The translations under genes and the position numbers were made by a program. Of a stretch of DNA of 6,701 bases, positions 1 through 5,235 are shown piece after piece. How positions within the stretch are numbered: position 1 is the first letter of the stretch; each line of letters opens with the position of its first letter. The DNA comes from JBBQSN01 sp038213835 (lineage in GTDB: Bacteria; Actinomycetota; Actinomycetes; Actinomycetales; CAWJMD01), in contig JBBQSN010000172.1 in assembly GCA_038213835.1 (NCBI GenBank), positions 1 through 6,701 on the forward strand. The letters run 5' to 3'. The notes beneath the pieces were generated by a model, which saw nothing but the letters and a program-made list of their open reading frames with translations, searched no databases and had not been told where the DNA came from.

Positions 1-1419
1 GACCAGGTAGACCAGGGTCACCAGCTGGTCGGTGGGGTACTGCGCGTACATCCGGTCGAGGTTCGCGACGACGGTCCGCGGCGTGGGGTCGATCGCCGTG
101 TAGGCGCGCACCGCGGCCCGCATCTGCGCCATCGCCGCCGCGGCTGCCACGCCGCGGCCCATCACGTCGCCGACGAACAGGACCAGGCGCCCGTCTCCCA
201 GCGGGACGGCGTCGTAGAGGTCGCCGCCGACCTCCGTGCGGCCCGCCGGGCTGTAGTGGCCTGCGAGCTCCCAGCCGGGGACGTCCGGCAGGGCCTCGGG
301 CAGCACCGCGTGCTGCAGCTGGACGGCCATCGCCAGGGTCTGGCTGTGCAGCTCGGCGTTGTCGATGGCGACCGCGCCGCGCTTGGCGACGTCCTCGGCG
401 AAGGCCAGGTCTGCCACGGTGAACAGGCGCTCGGACTCGGCCAGGACCCAGGTCATCACGCCGAGCACCCGTTCCCGGGCGACCAGCGGCACGATGACCA
501 CGCTGCGCAGGTGCAGGTCGCGGACGATCCGCAGGTGCTGCTCGTCGATCGCGCCGGCGACCAGCATCGCATCGGTCAGCTGAGGGATCAGCTGGCTGCG
601 CCCGGTGCGTACGACGTCCCAGACCCCTCCGGGGGCGTCGGGGTCGGGGGGGTAGCGCGCCGCGAGGTCGTGCGCGAGCTGCACCTTGGCCGGGTCGACG
701 TGGGCCACCGCCAGGCGGCGCAGCCGGCCGTCGTCGACGACGTCGATGGCGCACCAGTCGGCGAAGGTCGGGACGGCGAGCCGTGCCACGTTCGAGAGCG
801 TGGTCTCGTGGTCCAGGCTGCTGGCCAGCTCGTTCGAGGCGTCGGCGAGGAACGCCAGCCTCGCCCCTCGATCGGCGGCGGCCTGCTGGGCCGCGATCCG
901 CTGCAGCGCCTGGGCGCAGGTGTCGGCCAGGATCTCCAGCAGCTCCAGCTCGGTCGACTCCAGGCTGCGCGCGTCGCCGAACGTGAGTCCGAGGGCACCG
1001 GTCGTCCGGGACCCGACGGTGAGGGGCAGGCCGACCACCGACAGCGCGCCCAGGCCGGCAGCTGCCAGCTCGGGGTAGCACCGCTCGATCTCGGCCTCCC
1101 CGGCCACGACCACTCGCCGCCCGGTGCGGATCGCGTCGCTGCCCGGGGCCCGCATCGACAGCGGGTAGGTCGCCCACCGCTCCTCGTCCCCGTCCCGTCC
1201 GCCCTGCAGGCCGACCAGGCGGCACCGGTCCTCGCCCTCGCGCAGCGTCAACCACGCCACGGTGGCGCCCGCCGCGGCGGCGCCCTGGGTCACGACGACC
1301 TCCGCCACCGCCCCGACGTCGTCGACGTCGGCCAGCAACGTCGTGACGCGCGCCAGGCGCGCCAGCCTGCCGGCCAGGTCCCCGGTGTCAGGCCTCTGGG
1401 CGCGCCGATCGATGTTCAT
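1..1419 (-). CDS. GAF-GAF-SpoIIE (PP2C-type) serine/threonine phosphatase, C-terminus cut by window edge
   Basis: The reverse strand reads without a stop from an ATG at 1419 to base 1, giving 473 residues. Two GAF sensory domains come first (about 20-175 and 185-355; the second carries a FADWCAIDVV stretch near 219-228). A SpoIIE/PP2C phosphatase domain follows from about 385. Its metal-site motifs are visible: VGGDLYD at 397-403 (Asp400) and VGDVMGRG at 416-423 (Asp418). The frame stops at the window edge after TLVYLV, so roughly the last 80-100 residues, including the later metal-binding aspartates, are missing. No membrane segment is seen, so it is probably cytosolic. Such enzymes dephosphorylate phosphoserine/threonine proteins, commonly anti-anti-sigma (STAS) factors, in response to a GAF-bound signal; substrate and ligand here are unknown. 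An AGGA lies 9 bases before the ATG. In-frame upstream codons remain open to a GTG at 1500, but the ATG fits better. Confidence 0.94.
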   Translation of the reverse strand, partial: MNIDRRAQRPDTGDLAGRLARLARVTTLLADVDDVGAVAEVVVTQGAAAAGATVAWLTLREGEDRCRLVGLQGGRDGDEERWATYPLSMRAPGSDAIRTGRRVVVAGEAEIERCYPELAAAGLGALSVVGLPLTVGSRTTGALGLTFGDARSLESTELELLEILADTCAQALQRIAAQQAAADRGARLAFLADASNELASSLDHETTLSNVARLAVPTFADWCAIDVVDDGRLRRLAVAHVDPAKVQLAHDLAARYPPDPDAPGGVWDVVRTGRSQLIPQLTDAMLVAGAIDEQHLRIVRDLHLRSVVIVPLVARERVLGVMTWVLAESERLFTVADLAFAEDVAKRGAVAIDNAELHSQTLAMAVQLQHAVLPEALPDVPGWELAGHYSPAGRTEVGGDLYDAVPLGDGRLVLFVGDVMGRGVAAAAAMAQMRAAVRAYTAIDPTPRTVVANLDRMYAQYPTDQLVTLVYLV

Positions 1420-1427
1420 CCGCGCAT

Positions 1428-1433
1428 ATCCTA
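1428..1433 (-). promoter_or_regulatory. candidate -10 element (TAGGAT) before the phosphatase gene
   Basis: TAGGAT matches the actinobacterial TANNNT -10 pattern and lies 8 bases before the ATG. If used, transcription would begin at or next to the start codon, giving a leaderless or nearly leaderless mRNA. The same bases include AGGA, which could instead be a Shine-Dalgarno sequence. I see no convincing -35 at 16-19 bases. Inference only. Confidence 0.25.
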
Positions 1434-1484
1434 CGCAGCCCCCCTCGTGCTGGGACGTCGACCGACAGCGGGTTCGGGGCTGGA

Positions 1485-1523
1485 GTCCCTGATGGAGCAC
1501 CACACGCGCGAGCCCTCAGGGAC
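1485..1523. repeat. 8-bp inverted repeat spanning the stop codon of the 76-residue gene; possible weak terminator
   Basis: GTCCCTGA at 1485-1492 and TCAGGGAC at 1516-1523 are perfect reverse complements separated by 23 bases. The right arm contains the stop codon of the minus-strand gene ending at 1516. No T-run follows on the minus strand, and the loop is long, so a terminator role is weakly supported. It lies in the only gap between that gene and the phosphatase gene. Confidence 0.3.
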
Positions 1524-1746
1524 GCCACTCGAGCCCGAACGGGATGCCGTCACCCACCCGGAGCCGGACGACGCCACCGTCCCGCGGCTGTCCGGAGCGC
1601 GCGTCGCTGGTCTCGACCTCGAACCACCCGTTCCCCTTCACGGCCTCGTCGTAGATGCGCCGGAGCAGGTCGCCGGTGACGGGTCGGTCCTCCCGGCCCT
1701 CGGGCAGCGGGATCTGGCCGCCGGCGTAGTGGATGACGTAGCCCAT
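1516..1746 (-). CDS. small protein of unknown function (76 residues)
   Basis: I do not recognise this protein. It begins MGYVIHYAGGQIPLPEG and ends FGLEWRP. It has no cysteine, no signal peptide and no membrane segment, and looks like a compact soluble domain: a hydrophobic strand at 2-7, a likely helix at 24-37 (GDLLRRIYDEAVKG), then strand-like stretches at 40-46 and 58-64. The start is well supported: GAGGAGAG lies 5 bases before the ATG. No other frame here has comparable support. It is followed at 97 bases by the phosphatase gene on the same strand and diverges from the SRPBCC gene, so it either has its own promoter in the 184-base gap or heads a two-gene unit. A link with phosphatase signalling would be a guess from position alone. 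Confidence 0.82.
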   Translation of the reverse strand: MGYVIHYAGGQIPLPEGREDRPVTGDLLRRIYDEAVKGNGWFEVETSDARSGQPRDGGVVRLRVGDGIPFGLEWRP

Positions 1747-1892
1747 GGGACTCTCCTCGGGGTCGGACCGGGAGCTGTTGCGACCGGTGTCCTGCTCGGC
1801 ACCGTAGGCCAGGGGCCCGAGGAACGACCCGACGAACCTCGCCGTCAGCCCAGCTCCTCAGGCAGCGCGACGATGATGCCTCGGGGGGGCTC

Positions 1893-1919
1893 GGCGGGCG
1901 ACGAACGTCGGCGCCCGCC
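1893..1919. promoter_or_regulatory. strong inverted repeat abutting the SRPBCC gene ribosome binding site; possible operator or mRNA hairpin
   Basis: GGCGGGCG at 1893-1900 pairs perfectly with CGCCCGCC at 1912-1919, with an 11-base spacer. An alternative fold pairs GAC at 1900-1902 with GTC at 1907-1909, leaving a four-base loop and a three-base bulge. The right arm ends one base before the AGGA (1920-1923) that serves the GTG start at 1931. In RNA it would be a stable stem next to the ribosome binding site; in DNA it could be an operator for the divergent gene pair. The function is inferred; only the symmetry is seen. Confidence 0.4.
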
Positions 1920-1930
1920 AGGATGGGACG

Positions 1931-2344
1931 GTGCCAGCCGACGGACCGTGGACCCTCACCGTGCAGGGCCCGGCCGCGCCGGACGAGGTGTGGGACCGCT
2001 ACCTGCGTCCTGCCCGGTGGTCGGGGTGGTCACCGCAGATCCGGTCGGTCGAGCACGCGGGCACGGTGATCGTTCCCGGCAGCACCGGGACCGTGCACGG
2101 GCCGCTGGGGTTGCGGGTGCCGTTCGGGGTGCTCGCCGTCGATGTCGCCGACCCGGAGCGCCGTTCCTGGACCTGGGTGGCGACGCTGCCGGCGGGTGCC
2201 CGGATCCGGCTCGAGCACGTCGTCGAGAGCTCGCGGCGGTACCCCGGAGGAACCCGGACGCGGCTGCACGTGCGCGGTGCCGCTCCGGTCGTGGCCGCCT
2301 ACCTGCCGCTCGCGTGGTGGGCGCTACGCCGCCTGGTGCGCTGA
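1931..2344 (+). CDS. SRPBCC-family (polyketide cyclase/dehydrase-like) protein
   Basis: This 137-residue protein fits the START/Bet v1-like SRPBCC fold. An N-terminal strand at 7-12 is followed by the family's typical helix and tryptophan cluster, VWDRYLRPARWSGWSPQIRSVE at 20-41. Alternating strands come next (45-56, 62-72, 78-85, 89-100, 108-116) and a C-terminal helix rich in Trp, Leu and Arg (121-136). SRPBCC proteins bind hydrophobic ligands in a deep cavity; some are enzymes and many have no known substrate, so no reaction is assigned. The length is normal for a single-domain member and no signal peptide is visible. GTG at 1931 is chosen because AGGA sits 7 bases before it and the fold begins at once; the ATG at 1923 is out of frame. 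It lies 70 bases before the thioredoxin gene on the same strand, so co-transcription is possible. Confidence 0.85.
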   Translation: MPADGPWTLTVQGPAAPDEVWDRYLRPARWSGWSPQIRSVEHAGTVIVPGSTGTVHGPLGLRVPFGVLAVDVADPERRSWTWVATLPAGARIRLEHVVESSRRYPGGTRTRLHVRGAAPVVAAYLPLAWWALRRLVR

Positions 2345-2414
2345 CGGAAGGTCTGGCAGCCGGACGCGGTTGTACCCGGTGAAGGACCCGACGACCCCGA
2401 CGGAAGGACACCCC

Positions 2415-2789
2415 TTGTCCACGCAGGCCCTGACCGCAACCGACTTCGAGACCACGGTGAGGGACAACGACATCGTCCTGGTGGACTTCTGGGCGGCCTG
2501 GTGCGGCCCGTGCCGGGCGTTCGCACCGGTGTTCGAGGCGGCCGCCGCCGAGCACGCCGACATCCTCTTCGGCAAGGTCGACACCGAGGCGGAGCAGCAG
2601 CTCGCCGGCGCCGCCGGCATCACCTCGATCCCGACCCTGATGGCCTTCCGCGAGGGCGTCCTGGTGTTCAGCCAGCCCGGCGCGCTCCCGGCCCCGGCCC
2701 TCACCGAGGTGATCGAGGCCGTCCGCGCCCTCGACATGGACGAGGTCCACGCCAAGGTCGCAGCACAGACCTCTTCAGCACAGGCCTGA
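2415..2789 (+). CDS. trxA: thioredoxin
   Basis: This 124-residue cytosolic thioredoxin reduces protein disulfides and is itself normally recharged by NADPH-dependent thioredoxin reductase, which is not in the window. The redox site WCGPC is at 29-33 (Cys30, Cys33) in the context FWAAWCGPCRAFAPVF. The buried Asp24 and the cis-proline loop (SIPT, Pro73) are both present. The later GALPAPALTEVIEAVRALDMDEV region is typical of an actinobacterial subgroup related to mycobacterial TrxB. A short tail rich in Ala, Ser and Gln follows the fold. The start is TTG at 2415, because GGAAGGA lies 6 bases before it and the fold begins immediately. An in-frame GTG at 2379 would add 12 residues and lacks a good ribosome site. 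A strong hairpin follows the stop by 16 bases. Actinomycetes often have several thioredoxins, so trxA is a family label, not proof that this is the main one. Confidence 0.96.
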   Translation: MSTQALTATDFETTVRDNDIVLVDFWAAWCGPCRAFAPVFEAAAAEHADILFGKVDTEAEQQLAGAAGITSIPTLMAFREGVLVFSQPGALPAPALTEVIEAVRALDMDEVHAKVAAQTSSAQA

Positions 2790-2805
2790 CCCGTCCGGCA
2801 TCAGA

Positions 2806-2840
2806 GCCCGGCGGTGTCCGCATCGTGGTCACCGCCGGGC
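2806..2840 (+). terminator. hairpin terminator after the thioredoxin gene
   Basis: GCCCGGCGGTG at 2806-2816 is perfectly complementary to CACCGCCGGGC at 2830-2840, forming an 11-bp, nearly all-GC stem with a 13-base loop. It begins 16 bases after the thioredoxin stop. The tail (CGTCCTCTCA) has few T residues, as is usual for terminators in GC-rich actinomycetes. It probably separates the thioredoxin unit from the small gene that starts at 2906. Confidence 0.72.
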
Positions 2841-2905
2841 CGTCCTCTCAACCCCGCCGGACACCTGCCGATAGGACACGGGTGAGGACAGCAGAGGGCG
2901 GGACC

Positions 2906-3100
2906 ATGACCGTGACCAGCAGGGACGTCGCGAGCGACTGCGCGGCGGCGATGCACGGAGCCTGTCAGGGCAGCGTGCCGTCCTGGGACACCCCGGCCGG
3001 CGCGCAGGCGTGCCAGTGCCCCTGCCACGCGCTCCGGCAGATGGAGGGCGCGCTCCCCATCCCCCGCCAGCTCGCCGACTCGCACGTCCGGTTCGCCTAG
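2906..3100 (+). CDS. small Cys/His-rich protein of unknown function (64 residues)
   Basis: The ATG at 2906 has AGAGGG 7 bases upstream and opens a 64-residue frame ending in TAG. The protein carries Cys12, His17, Cys20 and a tight cluster CQCPCH with Cys36, Cys38, Cys40 and His41, plus His60. The pattern C-x4-H-x2-C followed by C-x-C-x-C-H suggests binding of zinc or another metal, or a redox role. Small actinobacterial proteins with similar spaced Cys motifs exist, but I cannot name a family. There is no signal peptide or membrane segment. It lies after the thioredoxin terminator, so it needs its own promoter, for which only a weak candidate (GATAGGAC near 2870-2877) is seen. Its stop overlaps the stop of the converging P450 gene. 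The main doubt is its small size; the ribosome site and clustered Cys/His residues argue for a real gene. Confidence 0.72.
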   Translation: MTVTSRDVASDCAAAMHGACQGSVPSWDTPAGAQACQCPCHALRQMEGALPIPRQLADSHVRFA

Positions 3101-4395
3101 GCCGACGGCCGTCGACGCCGCACCAGCAGCGTCGCCCCGCCGCGCGGGCGCACCGTCACCAGCGCGTCCGGACGGGGCACCGGCCCCGTGGCGAAGAGCC
3201 GCACGTCGCGCAGCCACCGTGCCAGCAGCAGCACCGACTCCACCAGCGCGAAGTCCTTCCCGATGCACATCCGCGCCCCCGTGCCGAAGGGCAGGTAGCC
3301 CTCCACCCGCTGCGCCCCGACGAACCGTGACGGTTCGAACGCCTCCGGGTCGGCGAACGTCTCCGCCCGGCGGTGCAGCAGCCACGGGCTGATCACCGCC
3401 AGCGTCCCAGCCGGGACGTCCACCCCGTCGACCGTGCCGGACGTGGTCGCACGCCGGCTCAGCACCCACGCCGGCGGATACAGCCGCAGCGCCTCGTCGA
3501 CCACCGCCCGTGTCCACGGCAGCCGTGCCAGGTCGTCCCAGCCCGGGTCGCGTCCGTCCGGTCCGCCGAGCACCTCGTCCAGCTCGGCGTGCAGCCGCTC
3601 CTGGTGCTCCGGGTGGGCCGCCAGCAGGGCGACCGTCCACGACAACGACGACGCCACCGTCTCGTGGCCGGCGATCACCATCGTCACCAGCTCGTCGCGC
3701 AGCCCGCGCGGTTCGAGCGACCCGTCGTCGACGGCGTCGAGCAGCAGCCCGAGCAGGTCCTGGCCCTCACCGCGACCGGCGTCCCGCCGCTGCGCGACCA
3801 CCGTGGCACTGGCCCGGTCGAGCTCGGCGACGGCGTGCCGCGACCGCGCACGCCCCGGCGTCGGCAGCCAGCCCGGCAGCGGTGTCCGGACCCGGGAGAC
3901 CACCTGCTCGAGGGCACCGAGGACCGCCTGCACCAGCCTCTCGCCGTCGTCGGTGACGTCGGTGCCGAACAGGGTGCGCCCGACCACCTCGAGGGTGGCC
4001 TGCAGCAGGGCCGCCTCGACCTCGAGCCGGACCGCAGGACCGGACGGCACGAGCGCGGCGAGACGCGCACCGGCGGCCACGGACTCGGTGGCGACCCCGC
4101 CGAGGGCTCCGTGCGCGAAGGCGGGCTGCACCGTGCGCCGACGTTCGCGCCAGTGCCCGCCGTCGCTGGTGAGCAGGCCGGTGCCCGTCACCGCCGAGAG
4201 CGCCGCGTACTGCGGCGTCGCCTTGCCCCAGGACGCAGCACCTGTGACGAGCACGTCCCGCGCTCCGGCCGGCGTCCCTACCAGCAGCACCGGCCTGCGC
4301 GGCATCGGGAAGGCGACGTGGTCGCCGTAACGGTGCTGCACCCGCACGAGGTAGCCGAGCGGGTCGGCCCGGATCGCCGGCACCGCCCGGACCAT
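3097..4395 (-). CDS. cytochrome P450 monooxygenase
   Basis: From the ATG at 4395 this is 432 residues. All core P450 motifs are intact: the C-helix HWRERRRTVQPAF (81-93), the I-helix oxygen-activation motif AGHETV (242-247), EALR (Glu301, Arg304), FEPSRF (353-358) and the heme loop FGTGARMCIG (370-379) with axial Cys377. It should insert one oxygen atom into an organic substrate using electrons from a separate ferredoxin and reductase; neither is in the window and no fused reductase is present. No N-terminal membrane anchor is seen, so it is probably soluble. The substrate cannot be told. The start is uncertain: no clear Shine-Dalgarno precedes the ATG, and TTG at 4407 or CTG at 4425 are in-frame alternatives. 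The same frame stays open through the upstream GroES-like gene, which is coincidence. It lies 74 bases downstream of that gene, so shared transcription is possible. Confidence 0.96.
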   Translation of the reverse strand: MVRAVPAIRADPLGYLVRVQHRYGDHVAFPMPRRPVLLVGTPAGARDVLVTGAASWGKATPQYAALSAVTGTGLLTSDGGHWRERRRTVQPAFAHGALGGVATESVAAGARLAALVPSGPAVRLEVEAALLQATLEVVGRTLFGTDVTDDGERLVQAVLGALEQVVSRVRTPLPGWLPTPGRARSRHAVAELDRASATVVAQRRDAGRGEGQDLLGLLLDAVDDGSLEPRGLRDELVTMVIAGHETVASSLSWTVALLAAHPEHQERLHAELDEVLGGPDGRDPGWDDLARLPWTRAVVDEALRLYPPAWVLSRRATTSGTVDGVDVPAGTLAVISPWLLHRRAETFADPEAFEPSRFVGAQRVEGYLPFGTGARMCIGKDFALVESVLLLARWLRDVRLFATGPVPRPDALVTVRPRGGATLLVRRRRPSA

Positions 4396-4469
4396 GTCGG
4401 CCGGCAACGGGCCGTCGACATCCAGAGATGTGTACCGGGCGTTGCGTCGGGTTCTGCGAGGTCGTGAGG

Positions 4470-4802
4470 TCAGAGGTACAGCCCGGTGTGCTCGTCCTCG
4501 ACCCGGGCGGCTGCGACGGCGTGCAGGTCTCGCTCGCGCAGCAGGACGTAGGCCTGGCCGGACAGCTCGACCTCGCCGCGGTCCTCCGGGTCGAAGAGCA
4601 CGCGGTCGCCGAGCTGCACCAGCCGCACGTGCTGACCGGCGGCCACGACTGCACCCCAGGCGAGTCGTTTGCCGACCGCTGCCGTGGCGGGGATGACGAT
4701 GCCCGCGCCGGTGCGCCGCTCGCCCGCCTCGTCGGCGGTGGAGACCAGGACGCGGTCGTGCAGCATCCGGATCGGGAGCCGCTGGCTGCTGCTGGTGCTC
4801 AC
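4470..4802 (-). CDS. GroES-like co-chaperonin paralogue
   Basis: This 110-residue protein has the Cpn10 fold: MLHDRVLV at 13-20 corresponds to the family's opening strand, GAGIVIPATAA at 32-42 to the GroEL-binding mobile loop with its hydrophobic tripeptide (IVI, 35-37), and LGDRVLFDPEDRGEVELSG at 64-82 and YVLLRERDLHAV at 85-96 to the C-terminal half. It differs from classical GroES by a 12-residue N-terminal lead, a loop between AAG and LGD (57-63) about nine residues shorter than in E. coli, and a C-terminal tail ending TGLYL. No groEL is adjacent, and I see no CIRCE element upstream, so it is probably not the housekeeping groES. Actinomycetes carry such paralogues, whose partner is not known to me. 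The GTG start at 4802 is chosen because related proteins, as I recall them, begin with a similar short lead; ATG at 4766 is the alternative. It follows the DUF3618 gene by 48 bases. Confidence 0.88.
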   Translation of the reverse strand: MSTSSSQRLPIRMLHDRVLVSTADEAGERRTGAGIVIPATAAVGKRLAWGAVVAAGQHVRLVQLGDRVLFDPEDRGEVELSGQAYVLLRERDLHAVAAARVEDEHTGLYL

Positions 4803-4808
4803 CCACCG

Positions 4809-4814
4809 ACCGTA
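4809..4814 (-). promoter_or_regulatory. candidate -10 element (TACGGT) for leaderless transcription of the GroES-like gene
   Basis: TACGGT fits TANNNT and lies 6 bases before the GTG at 4802, the spacing expected if transcription starts on the start codon itself. The lack of a proper Shine-Dalgarno before this GTG agrees with a leaderless mRNA, which is common in actinomycetes. No convincing -35 is seen, and a short hexamer match like this can occur by chance. Confidence 0.3.
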
Positions 4815-4850
4815 CCGTCCGGCACCGCGCGGTCCGTGGTCAGCGCGTCC

Positions 4851-5153
4851 TCAGCGCCGGGAGCGACTGCCGCGCCACAGCACGGCGCCCACGAGCGCGA
4901 GCGCGGCCGAGCCGACCGCGACGATGCGCTCCACCCGGGGCTCGCCGTCCTCGGTGAGCACGGCCTCCCTCGCGCGCCGCTGCACGCTCTGCGAGCCGTT
5001 CTTCAGCACCGACCTCGGGTGCACGCGCGTGGTGAGCTCGTCGACCGTGGCGGCCAGGCGCGCCTGGCGGGCCTCGATGTCGCGCTGCAGCTGGTCGGCC
5101 TCGCTGGACGGGACGACGTGCTCGTCCTCGGTGCTGCCGTCGGTGCGGCTCAT
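4851..5153 (-). CDS. DUF3618 family membrane-anchored protein
   Basis: This 100-residue protein has a charged N-terminus, a DUF3618-type helical segment at about 19-52 (ADQLQRDIEARQARLAATVDELTTRV, then HPRSVLKNG), a charged linker, and one membrane segment near the C-terminus (IVAVGSAALALVGAVLW, 77-93) ending in WRGSRSRR. The basic tail suggests that the C-terminus stays in the cytoplasm or at the inner face. The helical part could form a coiled coil. DUF3618 proteins are widespread in actinomycetes and some are linked to cell-envelope or stress genes, but no biochemical function is established. The ATG at 5153 has GGGAGGG 4 bases upstream. It is 82 bases downstream of cbiO and 48 bases upstream of the GroES-like gene, all on one strand; pairing with the GroES-like gene is the more likely functional link. 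Confidence 0.88.
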   Translation of the reverse strand: MSRTDGSTEDEHVVPSSEADQLQRDIEARQARLAATVDELTTRVHPRSVLKNGSQSVQRRAREAVLTEDGEPRVERIVAVGSAALALVGAVLWRGSRSRR

Positions 5154-5197
5154 CGCGCCCTCCCGTGCTCGGTGCGTGCTCTCGGTCCCTGCGCCGA

Positions 5198-5203
5198 ACG
5201 CTA
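5198..5203 (-). promoter_or_regulatory. candidate -10 element (TAGCGT) for the DUF3618 gene
   Basis: TAGCGT fits TANNNT and would give a leader of roughly 37 bases carrying the GGGAGGG ribosome site. It lies in the 82-base gap after cbiO, which supports a separate promoter for the DUF3618 and GroES-like genes. No clear -35 is visible at 16-19 bases. Inference from pattern and position only. Confidence 0.27.
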
Positions 5204-5235
5204 CCGCGCGCCGGACGGCTGCTGCCCGTCGAGGT

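Noticed and set aside
2351..2365. A small hairpin after the SRPBCC stop (GTCTGG, 3-base loop, CCGGAC).
   Set aside because: Six pairs including a G-T wobble with no T-run is too weak to call a terminator in DNA this rich in GC.
256..2382. A 708-codon open frame on the plus strand.
   Set aside because: It runs antisense to the phosphatase gene and the 76-residue gene and then overlaps the SRPBCC gene out of frame. Its product is low-complexity and rich in Arg, Gly and Gln, and it has no domain. Long empty frames are expected at this GC content.
2142..2414. Longer thioredoxin starts, including GTG at 2379.
   Set aside because: The thioredoxin fold begins right after the TTG at 2415, which has GGAAGGA at proper spacing; the longer versions run into the SRPBCC gene or lack a ribosome site.
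2801..3640. A 279-codon minus-strand frame across the hairpin, the Cys/His-rich gene and the P450 3' end.
   Set aside because: It overlaps the P450 coding region on the same strand in a different frame and has a low-complexity Gly/Ala/Arg product.
4396..4806. Extension of the P450 frame upstream to 4806, giving 569 residues.
   Set aside because: The added part lies inside the GroES-like gene in another frame and reads as Arg- and Ala-rich sequence unlike any P450 N-terminus.
4824..4833. The 10-bp palindrome ACCGCGCGGT considered as a heat-shock operator (CIRCE or HAIR).
   Set aside because: It matches neither consensus, and ten-base GC palindromes are frequent in such DNA; it is kept only as a side note to the possible promoter.
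5214..5230. A GACGG/CCGTC hairpin just after cbiO.
   Set aside because: Only five pairs; such short stems are common by chance here.
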